Shown here one piece after another: positions 1 to 8,707 of a DNA stretch of 35,380 bases. The DNA is from Deltaproteobacteria bacterium (lineage in GTDB: Bacteria > Desulfobacterota > DSM-4660 > Desulfatiglandales > HGW-15). The notes beneath the pieces are model-generated. The model had not been told where the DNA came from and did not search any database. It worked only from the letters and a program-made list of their open reading frames with translations. The DNA lies in the NCBI GenBank assembly GCA_016930835.1, contig JAFGGA010000179.1:1-35380 (forward strand). The letters are read 5' to 3'. The position numbers and the translations under genes were made by a program. The first letter of the stretch is position 1. The number at the start of each line of letters is the position of its first letter.

Positions 1-2
1 GT

Positions 3-146
3 GCTTGTATTAAACATCTTCTTTCTCCTACTCGCCCTACACTAATTTTTCAAGGGGTAAGTGTCTCACTATCATTGGCACAGAGGGAAATAAAAAATGA
101 AAAACCTGGAATACACCCTATTATAGACGTTACTGAAAAACAATAA
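3..146 (+). CDS. possible 3' end of a gene entering the window
   Basis: A frame is open from the first bases of the window to a TAA at 144-146, about 47 codons, with no internal stop. It has no start inside the window, so if real it is the C-terminal tail of a protein that begins upstream. The end reads ...GIHPIIDVTEKQ. I recognise no family. It would be convergent with the formyltransferase-like gene on the other strand. An open frame this short is only weak evidence. Confidence 0.3.
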   Translation, partial: ACIKHLLSPTRPTLIFQGVSVSLSLAQREIKNEKPGIHPIIDVTEKQ

Positions 147-195
147 GTTAAATAAAAAGATCAAATTGAGTTTATTTTAAGCACAATAGTATCTA

Positions 196-993
196 TTATT
201 CTCTAAATCCATTTATTACAGGTTTTCCGTCCACATAAACCTGTTGATTTTCATCAAGGGCAAAGCGACCTTCTGCGATCATTGTAATCGTTTGAGGGAA
301 AATCTTCCAATCTCCGATTTTTTTTAATTTTTCCTGATGTTCATCTGCAATTCTAATAAGCGCTTCTTTATCTTTCCGTAATTCTTCAAGAATTCTCGGT
401 AATTCAACCTTCAATGGATCGGATACCATCAGGAGAGGTCCTGTATCAACCCCCTTGTCCGTCCACAAAGTTGATGATCGTAGAGTTTTTTCTCCAGCGA
501 TAATCGCATCTAATACAGCGTGATCTCCAACATAAACCCTTTTTCCAACTTGATCAAGTATTGAAAGATCAGCCGGATGAACATTTACACAACGGTCGAT
601 GGTGGTATAGCTCATGTACCCTCCGAGTGCAACCACATCAATATCAAAAGCATTGATTAATCTTTGGGCGACGATGTCAAAAGCTTTCCTTGCGGAGAGC
701 CCTTCCTGGGTGAGCGCCGTCCTTTTTAATCCCTTTTTATGATGAAATACGCGAATATCATAACTAAAATAAGGTAATCCATTTTCATACGCAATCTTTT
801 CGCCTTGGCACTTCCCGTCGGAACGATCACTAAAAACAAAAATGACCTCAAAAGGAGATTGCCCTTTTTCCTTAATAAGACGTTTTTGTTTTTCCAACAA
901 TTTAATAATATTAGTCCCTGATCCGGACATAAAGGCTGCAACCCTCATGGATCGCTGCTTTTCTTGTGGATTAAATATAGGCGTGACAGGCAT
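196..993 (-). CDS. PurN-like phosphoribosylglycinamide formyltransferase family protein
   Basis: This looks like a 10-formyltetrahydrofolate-dependent formyltransferase of the PurN fold, which in purine synthesis formylates GAR. The N-terminus has the phosphate-binding motif SGSGTNIIKLL. The middle has NVHPADLS, matching the Asn and His of the PurN active site (NIHPSLLP in E. coli). VDTGPLL supplies the catalytic Asp. The C-terminus (FPQTITMIAEGRF...VYVDGKPV) aligns by eye with the PurN tail. The folate-binding loop is unusual: GGYMSYTT where PurN has AGFMRILS. The frame opens with TTG at 1026. ATG at 993 or 948 is more likely, and I chose 993, although its purine stretch lies very close to the ATG. 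The protein is about 265 aa, longer than the roughly 210 aa of E. coli PurN. It is transcribed alone, divergent from the cupin gene. Confidence 0.75.
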   Translation of the reverse strand: MPVTPIFNPQEKQRSMRVAAFMSGSGTNIIKLLEKQKRLIKEKGQSPFEVIFVFSDRSDGKCQGEKIAYENGLPYFSYDIRVFHHKKGLKRTALTQEGLSARKAFDIVAQRLINAFDIDVVALGGYMSYTTIDRCVNVHPADLSILDQVGKRVYVGDHAVLDAIIAGEKTLRSSTLWTDKGVDTGPLLMVSDPLKVELPRILEELRKDKEALIRIADEHQEKLKKIGDWKIFPQTITMIAEGRFALDENQQVYVDGKPVINGFRE

Positions 994-1167
994 TCCCTTT
1001 TTCTCGATACTCGAATATATAAACAAAGCGCAATAATAATAGTCATATTTAATGTTAGGGTCAAATATTAAAAGAATATTATCATTACATTATCCTTCAA
1101 AAAACAAATTAGGCTATTTAGAACCAATCTATTTGCAAATTACCGAAAAAACTTAAACAGGGGGAAT

Positions 1168-1518
1168 ATGTATATGCTGGTAAGAAACCTAAGTGACAAG
1201 GAAGTATTGGATACAACCTATATTGCCCATGGCGGGGCTATTGCTCAAATGATATTGGATGCAAGGGTATTAAAGGAAATCGGCTTTTTTGCCATTGCCC
1301 AACTAGAGAAGGGAAAAATGATTGACCCCCATGTGGATCCGATGGAGGAAATTTACTTTATTTTTATGGGTGAGGGCGGAATGACTGTGGATAATGAAAC
1401 TAAACATGTCAAACAAGGGGATGCTATTTGGATCCCAAAAGGATCAAGACATTGTTTAATAAATACGGGGCAAGGTCCCTGCATCATTTTGGTGATCGCC
1501 TCTCCTTTAGCACAATAA
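1168..1518 (+). CDS. small single-domain cupin protein
   Basis: This is a 116-aa protein made of one cupin barrel. Cupin motif 1 is at about residues 50-69 (GKMIDPHVDPMEEIYFIFMG). His55 and Glu61 are in metal-ligand positions, but Asp57 sits where the second His usually is. Motif 2 (GDAIWIPKGSRHCLIN, about 84-99) carries the other ligand, His95. Such proteins bind a metal and act as isomerases, dioxygenases or sugar/small-molecule binders, so the substrate cannot be read from sequence. The start is well supported by an AGGGGG ribosome site just upstream. A second ATG two codons later is also possible. The gene stands alone between the formyltransferase-like gene (divergent) and the polysaccharide operon. 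Confidence 0.85.
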   Translation: MYMLVRNLSDKEVLDTTYIAHGGAIAQMILDARVLKEIGFFAIAQLEKGKMIDPHVDPMEEIYFIFMGEGGMTVDNETKHVKQGDAIWIPKGSRHCLINTGQGPCIILVIASPLAQ

Positions 1519-1579
1519 ACACTTATTATGCAATCTTTATAACCTTTTGTCATAAGTATATATAATTTAAGAATATATG

Positions 1580-1607
1580 TTGACAAATATGTAATTTTAT
1601 GCATAAT
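1580..1607 (+). promoter_or_regulatory. sigma70-type promoter of the polysaccharide operon
   Basis: A perfect -35 box TTGACA (1580-1585) is followed by a 16-base spacer and a CATAAT -10 box (1602-1607). Transcription would start near 1614, about 27 bases before the ATPase start at 1641. The upstream ATG at 1599 lies inside this promoter and is therefore unlikely to be the start. Confidence 0.6.
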
Positions 1608-1640
1608 TGCATTCAAGTAAATAATCATGAGATGACCAAT

Positions 1641-2441
1641 ATGTACCTTGACTATTGGGGATTTATTGATTTCCCTTTTGAAAATGTCCCTGATCCGAAA
1701 TTTTTTTACCTCTCCTCATCTCATAAGGAGGCGTTGACTCGGCTTATTTACGCGGCCCAGATGCGAAAGGGAGGGGCTATGCTATCTGGTGAGATTGGTT
1801 GTGGCAAGACGGTCTTATCAAAAGTATACACTCAAAGATTCTCTGGAGAAAAGTATGATATAGCCTTTATCATCAATCCGAAGTTGGAAGCTGATGAATT
1901 TCTACAAGAAGTCTTATACCAATTTGGGATCAACCATACCCCCCACACAAAAGTCGAGTGTCTTCGAATGCTGAATGACAGGATGATTGAGAATATTCGG
2001 AGAGATAAAAACACCCTTCTCATTGTTGATGAAGCACAGTTACTCAATGGCTCCACCTTTGAAGAAATTCGGCTTTTACTAAACTTCCAATTGAATGACC
2101 GATTCTTATTAACCATCATCTTACTTGGTCAGCCTGAATTGCGAGGCAAAGTTAGAGATATTGAGCAGCTTAACCAAAGAATTGCCATTAAATACCATCT
2201 AACACCATTTGATTTTGAAGACACACTCAAATATATTATATTTCGACAAAAAAAAGCAGGTGGAAAGGAAAATGCCTTCAGCATAGAAGCTATTCAACGT
2301 ATTTATGAGTACACAAAAGGGGTTCCAAGAAAGATCAACAACTTTTGCGACTTATCCCTTCTTATAGGATTTAGCACACAAGAATCAAAGATCGGCACTA
2401 AGCTAGTGGAGAATATAATAAACGATGGTGCGCTTTTCTGA
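1641..2441 (+). CDS. ExeA/GspA-like AAA ATPase of an exopolysaccharide locus
   Basis: This 266-aa AAA+ ATPase resembles the ExeA family, including the ATPases found with Wza/Wzc-type export genes. It opens with the typical MYLDYWGFIDFPFENVPDP segment (residues 1-19), in which xPFxxxPDP is the family signature. Walker A is GEIGCGKT (Lys56), Walker B is LLIVDEAQ, and the sensor region has ILLGQPEL. A C-terminal lid carries GVPRKINNFCD. No peptidoglycan-binding domain or transmembrane segment is present, unlike longer ExeA proteins. An in-frame ATG at 1599 exists, but it lies within the promoter and precedes the conserved N-terminus, so I chose 1641. The 3' end overlaps the next gene by 17 bases, which implies co-transcription and possibly coupled translation. 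The protein may energise assembly or regulation of the exporter (inference). Confidence 0.85.
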   Translation: MYLDYWGFIDFPFENVPDPKFFYLSSSHKEALTRLIYAAQMRKGGAMLSGEIGCGKTVLSKVYTQRFSGEKYDIAFIINPKLEADEFLQEVLYQFGINHTPHTKVECLRMLNDRMIENIRRDKNTLLIVDEAQLLNGSTFEEIRLLLNFQLNDRFLLTIILLGQPELRGKVRDIEQLNQRIAIKYHLTPFDFEDTLKYIIFRQKKAGGKENAFSIEAIQRIYEYTKGVPRKINNFCDLSLLIGFSTQESKIGTKLVENIINDGALF

Positions 2442-3477
2442 TATCGTAAAAATGGGAGAAGATAAGGGTGACATAAAAGACACTCGTCATCAAGGATCTG
2501 AGAAAGATAAAATCATGTTAAGCGAATCTCAGATTTTAATGGGGACGGATGATGGAGGTCTTTTTTTTGAAACTTCTCTGATTGATAATTTCAGCGCGGA
2601 GGCTATTGCTTACTATAAAAAATTCATCGAAAAAGCCGCGGAAATAAAAGAACGGATTATAAACGATCAAGGTATCAGCCCTTCACCGATCCTTTCAATC
2701 CTTCACGAAGTTATCAATAAAAATCTTATTGATGAACTCTATGACTATTCCATGTCAGTCCCAGGGCATTTGGACGAAATGGTCATACATGCTGTGGATG
2801 TAACTTTCACGGCTCTAAAAATCGGAAAAGGGATGGATTATGATACTAAGATGCTTTTACGTTTGGGCCTCGCCGGATTTTTAGAAAATGTTGGCATGTA
2901 TCGGATTCCTGATAATATTTTAAAAAAAGAAGGCAAATTGACAAAAGATGAAGTACTTGTCATCAAGGGACACCCGGAGATTGGGTCGGAGATGCTTGGA
3001 CGGATGGGCGAACGATATCAATGGCTCGCAAATGTGGCATTGCAAATCCATGAAAGATCAGATGGTTCTGGTTATCCTAGAGGTTTGAAAGGCCCTGAGA
3101 TCACGGAACTGGCATCCATCATCGGCCTGGTTGATGTTTATGTAGCTATGATAAAGAAGAGGCCTTATCGTGATAAATTCGTTCAAACCGATGCCATCAA
3201 ATCGATTATTGAGGCCAGCAGAGGCCTGTTTCCCCAGAGAATCGTGAAGGTCTTTCTGAATCAAATCTCTTTATTTCCCGTCAATTCATATGTCAGGTTA
3301 AATAATCGGTCTATTGGCAGGGTCATCTCCACAAACCCTGACCAACCACTCAGACCAACTATTGAATGTATTTATGATGGATCAGGGCGGTATCTGAAAG
3401 AACGTCAGGTGATATCTTTATCTGATAATCCCCTTCTGTATATCGAGGGTAGCGTGAATGAAAATGAACTGTCATAA
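2425..3477 (+). CDS. degenerate HD-GYP domain protein
   Basis: This 350-aa cytoplasmic protein has a roughly 110-residue N-terminal region of unknown fold, an HD-GYP domain (about 115-285) and a short C-terminal beta-rich tail (RLNNRSIGRVISTN). HD-GYP enzymes hydrolyse cyclic di-GMP. The second signature is kept (HERSDGSGYP, with GYP at 216-218), as are the HPEIG histidine and an Asp in LVDVYVAM. The defining HD dyad is gone: Glu154-Asn155 occupy the HD position and Met158 replaces the usual Lys in LENVGMYRIP. Catalysis is therefore doubtful, and a c-di-GMP-sensing or scaffolding role is possible. The start at 2425 overlaps the ATPase gene, and the stop overlaps the start of the Wza-like gene by 20 bases, so the genes are tightly coupled. 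An alternative ATG at 2452 lacks a better ribosome site. Confidence 0.85.
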   Translation: MVRFSDIVKMGEDKGDIKDTRHQGSEKDKIMLSESQILMGTDDGGLFFETSLIDNFSAEAIAYYKKFIEKAAEIKERIINDQGISPSPILSILHEVINKNLIDELYDYSMSVPGHLDEMVIHAVDVTFTALKIGKGMDYDTKMLLRLGLAGFLENVGMYRIPDNILKKEGKLTKDEVLVIKGHPEIGSEMLGRMGERYQWLANVALQIHERSDGSGYPRGLKGPEITELASIIGLVDVYVAMIKKRPYRDKFVQTDAIKSIIEASRGLFPQRIVKVFLNQISLFPVNSYVRLNNRSIGRVISTNPDQPLRPTIECIYDGSGRYLKERQVISLSDNPLLYIEGSVNENELS

Positions 3478-4636
3478 TCATGTTATATTAATTGGTCATT
3501 ATTTTACCCTAAATACAAATTCTCTAACTAGTTTTATTATATTTATCACTTTTTTATGTTTTCTGCCTGCATGTTATTCATCCACGGCCGTTCAGGGAAC
3601 CCCGGTGAAAGACCTGATTGTGGCCAAAGATCAACGTGTTATAAAAAGAACTCAGACGCAAGAGAAGATCCAAGAAATCGCAGAAATGAGTAAAGTCTCA
3701 AAAAACAAGGTATTCATCGAATTATCTGGCGTTCCTGAATATCGAATCGGTCCCCTGGACGCTCTGGAAATCTATTCTCATAATGGTGCTGAAGTTTCTT
3801 TGGCCACCATTACAGTAGATAATAGGGGAAAGATCTCCTATTCCTTTATTGATGACCTATCAGTGGCAGGCCTGACGTCCAGTCAATTGGATGAACGGCT
3901 TACGAAAGAACTCTCAAACTACATCAAGAACCCTAGGATTGATGTTATTGTAACAGAATTTAATAGCAAATTCGCTACCGCTTTAGGAGAACTCGCTGCA
4001 CTTCGAGTTTCTTACGCATCAAAAGCCGCCAGTGGTAAAATCCCCCTTCAAGGCAAAACCACACTTATGGAATTTATCGCCATGGCAGGGGGATACACGG
4101 TTGACGCAGATATCAAAAAGGTTAAGCTCATCCGACAAGGGAAAACATATTTGATCAATCTTTATGATATTATTGAAAAGGGCGATGGGAGCAAGAATGT
4201 GATCATTGATGACGGCGATGTCGTGGATATGCCAGCCCTTTCCATCTACGGTGAGAGGGTTTATGTTATGGGTGAAGTTTCGACCCAAGGGATTTACCCG
4301 CTTAAGGATGCACAGGATTTATTAGGTGCCATTGCACTGGCTGGAAGCTTCACCTCCTTGGCCAAGGAGGAGAATACGCTCATTGTCCGGGGTTATGGCC
4401 AGGAAGAAAACGGTCCTCTTGTGATGATGGCGGATCTAAAAGCCCTTCTCAGAAAAGCCGATTTAACTCAAAACATAACACTTCAAGATGGTGATTTAAT
4501 ATATATTCCAAGAATGCTGATTGGTGATATCAATGAATGGATCGTGAACACAACCCCTTTGCTTGATTTCCTTTTCTATCCAAAAAAATATCAGGACGCA
4601 TATTCCACCCGAAATTATCTGGATATCAGTCGTTGA
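3458..4636 (+). CDS. Wza-like polysaccharide export outer-membrane lipoprotein
   Basis: This is a polysaccharide biosynthesis/export protein of the Wza/GumB type, which forms the outer-membrane exit channel. An unusually long N-terminal segment leads to a hydrophobic stretch ending in the lipobox LPAC, with Cys39 as the predicted lipidated residue. A Poly_export domain follows (about 85-170, YRIGPLDALEIYSHNG...VDNRGKISY), then two SLBB/beta-grasp segments (about 190-265 and 268-350; YVMGEVSTQGIYPL begins the second). The C-terminus (IGDINEWIVNTTPLLDFL) resembles the terminal helix that spans the outer membrane. At 392 aa the length fits the family. A GAGGGT ribosome site precedes the ATG. It lies 19 bases before its inner-membrane partner, the Wzc-like gene. 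Confidence 0.92.
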   Translation: MKMNCHNHVILIGHYFTLNTNSLTSFIIFITFLCFLPACYSSTAVQGTPVKDLIVAKDQRVIKRTQTQEKIQEIAEMSKVSKNKVFIELSGVPEYRIGPLDALEIYSHNGAEVSLATITVDNRGKISYSFIDDLSVAGLTSSQLDERLTKELSNYIKNPRIDVIVTEFNSKFATALGELAALRVSYASKAASGKIPLQGKTTLMEFIAMAGGYTVDADIKKVKLIRQGKTYLINLYDIIEKGDGSKNVIIDDGDVVDMPALSIYGERVYVMGEVSTQGIYPLKDAQDLLGAIALAGSFTSLAKEENTLIVRGYGQEENGPLVMMADLKALLRKADLTQNITLQDGDLIYIPRMLIGDINEWIVNTTPLLDFLFYPKKYQDAYSTRNYLDISR

Positions 4637-4655
4637 TGAGGCATAAGAGGCTATT

Positions 4656-7166
4656 TTGGCACAGTATGATATAAACCTTCGAGAATATTGGCGGATACTT
4701 AAAAAGCGAAAGTATATCGTCATCATTACAGCGGTCCTATTATGTGCATTTACTACGCTTTTCGCAACCATTCAAGCGCCCACCCCTTTATATACCTCAT
4801 TTTGCAGCATCAAATTTGAAAAAGAGACAACACTTGAAGGCCTCTATGCAAAAGCACTTAGCTGGTATGGAGATAATGACATCCAGACCCAGATCGCTAT
4901 TATCAAAGGTTATCCGGTTTTGATTGAAGTTGCCAAGACACTGCGCATCATCCCCAAAGATACTGAAACGGACCCGCTTAACCTAAAACCCGAGATCAAT
5001 ATCAAAATAGAAGAGCTTCAGTCCAAGATTGCTGTGATCAGGCAAGAATATACCAATATCCTCGATATAAAAGTAACGGATTCAAATCCCGAATTTTCAA
5101 AAGAATTGGCCAAGACCATCGCCTTGACATACAAACAATTACATGCTGAGCAGCAAAATAAACGAACAAAAGAGGCTATTCAATATATCGGTGATCAATT
5201 AGAGACCATGCAGCAAAAACTCCAAAAAGCGGAAGAAGATCTCAACCAATTCAGCCGGAAAAACCAGTTGGTCTCCATCGATATGCAGAGTGAAAATATC
5301 TTACTCAGGGTCAATGAAATTCAAGACGAAATTCGCAAACAGAGTATGGACCAGCGGGAGCTTAAGGCCTTATCCGAAAGGATTGAAGATTTCATCAAGA
5401 ATGCATCAGCGACGGATATTAATTTTTATTCAACCAAAGCCGATCGTCAATACGAAACAACGACCGATAATCTTGTGGAACTCTTACTTAAAAGAGATAC
5501 CCTGTTGGAGGATTTTACGGATCAACACCCTGAAGTGATCGCGATCAATCGTAAAATCATGGAAAACGCCCGCAAGATGCAGATGCTGCTTCAAATACAA
5601 GTAGATCGGATTGACGAAATCAAAACGGAATTAACGAATGAATTAAACAAAGAAAATCGAAAAATCAATCTCTTAATGGAAAAAAGGCTGGAGTATGAGC
5701 GCCTAAAAAGAGAGGCTGAATCGTTGCGGGATATGACGGCGCTTTTAGAGCAAAGGAACCAAGAGGCTCAGATACGCGAGGCCGAGCGGCCGGAAGAGGT
5801 CATCATTGTCAAACCGGCCATCAAACCCACGACACCGGTTAATCCCCCCAAGACAAAAACCACCGGTGCAATGGGTCTTGTCATAGGGGTTGTACTAGGT
5901 TTGATTTTCGCTTTTATTATAGAGACGTTTGATACATCGTTGGGCGCCATAGAGGATGTGGAGGAAACTCTGGGAGCTAAAGTCCTTGGGGTTATTCCTC
6001 AAGCAGAGATCAAGGACATTTTGGAAAACTTAAAAATTAAATTCAACGAGATTGATGAGCATACTGTCCGGAAAGCAATATATCTTGTATCCCATTTTGC
6101 GCCCAAAACCATGATTGCTGAAAGCTATCGGGCCATACGGACCAATATTCAATTTAAAGAAGCTGATGCTGTTAAAACCATTGCAGTCACCAGCACATCT
6201 CCTCAAGAAGGTAAAACCCAAGTCTCAATCAATCTTGCCTTAAGTATGGCCCAAGCAGGCCAAAAAACCCTTCTCGTGGGTTCGGATTTAAGAAAACCCA
6301 TGTTAGCTAAGGCGTTTGGCCTGGAAGTCATTCCAGGTCTTACGGATATTTTATTGGGAACCTATCCTTGGCGGGATACCGTGAAGACCATTACGGATAT
6401 CATCATGGGTAAAATGACCATGGATGAGGTGATGATGACTCCTGGAATGGATAATTTACATATTATTACGTCAGGCACGCTCCCACCCAATCCTGCGGAA
6501 CTGATTGAATCAAAAAGATTGTTGGAATTCATTGCTGAGGTAAAACAAGAATACGATATTATTATTTTTGACTCAACCCCCATCATTTCTACGGCTGATG
6601 CGGCTATCTTGGGGACAAAAGTGGATGGAGTCCTTATTGTTTATCGGGTTGGCTCCGTATCCAGAGGATTGTTAAAAAGAGCCGCCAGTCAATTGGAACA
6701 GGTCAAATGTAATATTATCGGAGTTATCCTGAATGGAATGAGACCCGATATTAGCCCGGATTTTCAAGAATTTCGATACTATCAGTCTTATTATGGAGAA
6801 GGTGAAAAAAGCTATGGAAACGCGAAATCAAAACATTTGTTTTCCTTTTTTGGGAAAAAAGCCAAGAATCACGATCCGTTAAGCAATAGCAGTATTTTGC
6901 CTACAAGCGCAAAAAGCCTTTTTCCCAAGGGAAGTGAAAAGAAGCGGAGTTCAATGATCATATGGTTTTTCATTGTTTTAGCTTTGATATGCCTTGCCGC
7001 AGGCATCCTTTGGCAAAATGGGATAATAGACCCCCCAAGGCTCTATCATATTCTGATAGCAAAAAAAGTTGACGAATCACACCAACCTGTCCAGAAAAAG
7101 CAAGTAAAAATTCCTATTGAGAAGTCCGTTGAAGAGTCTATGAAAAAACCTATTCTTATGAAATAA
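4656..7166 (+). CDS. Wzc-like chain-length determinant / BY-kinase with a third membrane helix
   Basis: This inner-membrane polysaccharide co-polymerase is fused to a bacterial tyrosine kinase. A first membrane helix (about 20-40) opens a Wzz domain. A long periplasmic coiled-coil region (about 170-380) leads to a second helix (about 405-425, VIGVVLGLIFAFIIE). The cytoplasmic kinase has Walker A TSPQEGKT (Lys520), Walker A' TLLVGSDLRKP and Walker B YDIIIFDSTP. A tyrosine cluster lies at 708-720 (YYQSYYGEGEKSY). Normally the Tyr-rich tail ends the protein. Here about 45 polar residues, a third hydrophobic helix (about 767-786, WFFIVLALICLAAGILW) and a basic tail of about 50 residues follow, placing the C-terminus outside the cytoplasm if the helix spans the membrane. 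The start is TTG, supported by AAGAGG five bases upstream. The length of 836 aa is above the roughly 720 aa of E. coli Wzc. Confidence 0.92.
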   Translation: MAQYDINLREYWRILKKRKYIVIITAVLLCAFTTLFATIQAPTPLYTSFCSIKFEKETTLEGLYAKALSWYGDNDIQTQIAIIKGYPVLIEVAKTLRIIPKDTETDPLNLKPEINIKIEELQSKIAVIRQEYTNILDIKVTDSNPEFSKELAKTIALTYKQLHAEQQNKRTKEAIQYIGDQLETMQQKLQKAEEDLNQFSRKNQLVSIDMQSENILLRVNEIQDEIRKQSMDQRELKALSERIEDFIKNASATDINFYSTKADRQYETTTDNLVELLLKRDTLLEDFTDQHPEVIAINRKIMENARKMQMLLQIQVDRIDEIKTELTNELNKENRKINLLMEKRLEYERLKREAESLRDMTALLEQRNQEAQIREAERPEEVIIVKPAIKPTTPVNPPKTKTTGAMGLVIGVVLGLIFAFIIETFDTSLGAIEDVEETLGAKVLGVIPQAEIKDILENLKIKFNEIDEHTVRKAIYLVSHFAPKTMIAESYRAIRTNIQFKEADAVKTIAVTSTSPQEGKTQVSINLALSMAQAGQKTLLVGSDLRKPMLAKAFGLEVIPGLTDILLGTYPWRDTVKTITDIIMGKMTMDEVMMTPGMDNLHIITSGTLPPNPAELIESKRLLEFIAEVKQEYDIIIFDSTPIISTADAAILGTKVDGVLIVYRVGSVSRGLLKRAASQLEQVKCNIIGVILNGMRPDISPDFQEFRYYQSYYGEGEKSYGNAKSKHLFSFFGKKAKNHDPLSNSSILPTSAKSLFPKGSEKKRSSMIIWFFIVLALICLAAGILWQNGIIDPPRLYHILIAKKVDESHQPVQKKQVKIPIEKSVEESMKKPILMK

Positions 7167-7262
7167 TGAAAAGCCTTTCTTCTATAAAGACGACTTTCAT
7201 TCCTGCCTTAAAAGTCTTTCAACCTTTATTTTTCCTCTATAGCCTATTGGAGAAATATTGAT

Positions 7263-8681
7263 TTGAGAAATGAAGCGAAAAGAAATGGAATAAACAATAA
7301 GGGTCAAAGTTCAATCCAATTTATCCTTCCTTTAATCATTCTTTTTTTTATTCTCTCCATATTTGCCGTTTTATTGCCCAGACTTACGATGCTACAAACC
7401 ATAGGATTAGGAGTTGGTACGGCCATTTTTATCCTTAGTTTTATTAGTACGGATTTCGCTCTTTATATATTGATTTTTTCCATGCTTTTAAGCCCTGAAT
7501 TTAATATCGGAACAACGCAAGGTGCAACCCTCGGCAGAGGGGTGACGCTTCGGATGGATGATATCATTTTACTTATTATTGGATTCAGTTGGCTTGCAAA
7601 AATGTCTATTAATAAGGACTTGGGGCTTTTCCTTCGAACCCCTTTAAACAAACCGATCGCTTATTATATCATTATCTGCATGATTGCTACCCTTTTTGGA
7701 TCTGTTTTTGGAAAAGTCCATCTTAAAACCGGCTTACTCTTTGTGCTTAAATATTTTGAATACATGATTATTTATTTCATGGTAGTTAACCACCTTAAGA
7801 ATTATCGGCAAATGACCTATTTTCTATGGGCGATGCTTATCACATGCATCATTGTCTCTGTCATAGCTATTATGCAGATTCCCGGCGGTGGCCGGGTCAC
7901 GGCCCCATTTGAGGGCGCATCAGGAGAACCGAACACTTTTGGCGGATATCTCGTTTTTATGGTATCCATTGTTATCGGTCTTTTTTTAACGACGCCTTCC
8001 TTCCGGAACCGGTTGATCTACGGTATTTTGATATTCCTTTTTTTCATTCCTCTCCTATATACGCAATCGAGAAGCTCTTATCTTGCAGCAGTTCCGGCAA
8101 TTCTGGCATTTCTCTGGTTATCGGAGAAAAGGAATTGGGTTTTGGCAGGACTCATACTGATCAGTATCAGCCTCCCCTTTACAGCCCCCAAGCCGGCCAA
8201 AGACAGAATAACTTATACCTTTACTCAAGGAAAAAACCGCACAGACGTAATGGAGATAAGGGGTGTCAAACTAGACACCTCCACCACGGCCCGAGTAAAT
8301 AGCTGGAAGGATGCCTCAAAGGATTGGATGAAGCATCCATTGATAGGTCATGGCGTAACAGGATATCGATTCGTTGATGCACAGTATATCCGCATAATAA
8401 CAGAAACTGGGTTTTTAGGATTGGTTACATACTTTTTTTTGATGGCAACCATATTCCGACAGACCTATGAAATCTTTAAATCATCTTCAGCACATTTTCA
8501 GAGAGGCCTTTCAATGGGCTTTTTGGCCGCATTTATCGGGCTTTTATTCCACGCAATCGGCGCAAATACCTTTATCATCGTACGAATCATGGAACCATTC
8601 TGGTTCATAACCGCAATGGTGATCTTGCTTCCGGATCTTAAAATGGAGAGTCGTGGGATTGGTGGTGTTGATTATTCTTAA
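7263..8681 (+). CDS. O-antigen ligase / polymerase-like membrane protein (Wzy/WaaL type)
   Basis: This 472-aa polytopic membrane protein has roughly eleven or twelve hydrophobic helices and fits the Wzy_C (O-antigen ligase) family. Typical features are the QSRSSYLAAVPAI segment, GEPNTFGGYLVFM before a membrane helix, the large periplasmic loop with PLIGHGVTGYRF, and the following helix start DAQYIRIITETGFLGL, which resembles the conserved loop-helix pattern of ligases and polymerases. It would polymerise or ligate repeat units in the inner membrane. Whether it is a polymerase or a ligase cannot be decided. The start is TTG with GGAG about ten bases upstream. It is the last gene of the export operon, after a 96-base gap. 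No glycosyltransferase or flippase gene follows. Confidence 0.88.
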   Translation: MRNEAKRNGINNKGQSSIQFILPLIILFFILSIFAVLLPRLTMLQTIGLGVGTAIFILSFISTDFALYILIFSMLLSPEFNIGTTQGATLGRGVTLRMDDIILLIIGFSWLAKMSINKDLGLFLRTPLNKPIAYYIIICMIATLFGSVFGKVHLKTGLLFVLKYFEYMIIYFMVVNHLKNYRQMTYFLWAMLITCIIVSVIAIMQIPGGGRVTAPFEGASGEPNTFGGYLVFMVSIVIGLFLTTPSFRNRLIYGILIFLFFIPLLYTQSRSSYLAAVPAILAFLWLSEKRNWVLAGLILISISLPFTAPKPAKDRITYTFTQGKNRTDVMEIRGVKLDTSTTARVNSWKDASKDWMKHPLIGHGVTGYRFVDAQYIRIITETGFLGLVTYFFLMATIFRQTYEIFKSSSAHFQRGLSMGFLAAFIGLLFHAIGANTFIIVRIMEPFWFITAMVILLPDLKMESRGIGGVDYS

Positions 8682-8707
8682 GCTAGTAAAAGAAAAATGA
8701 TGGTAAT

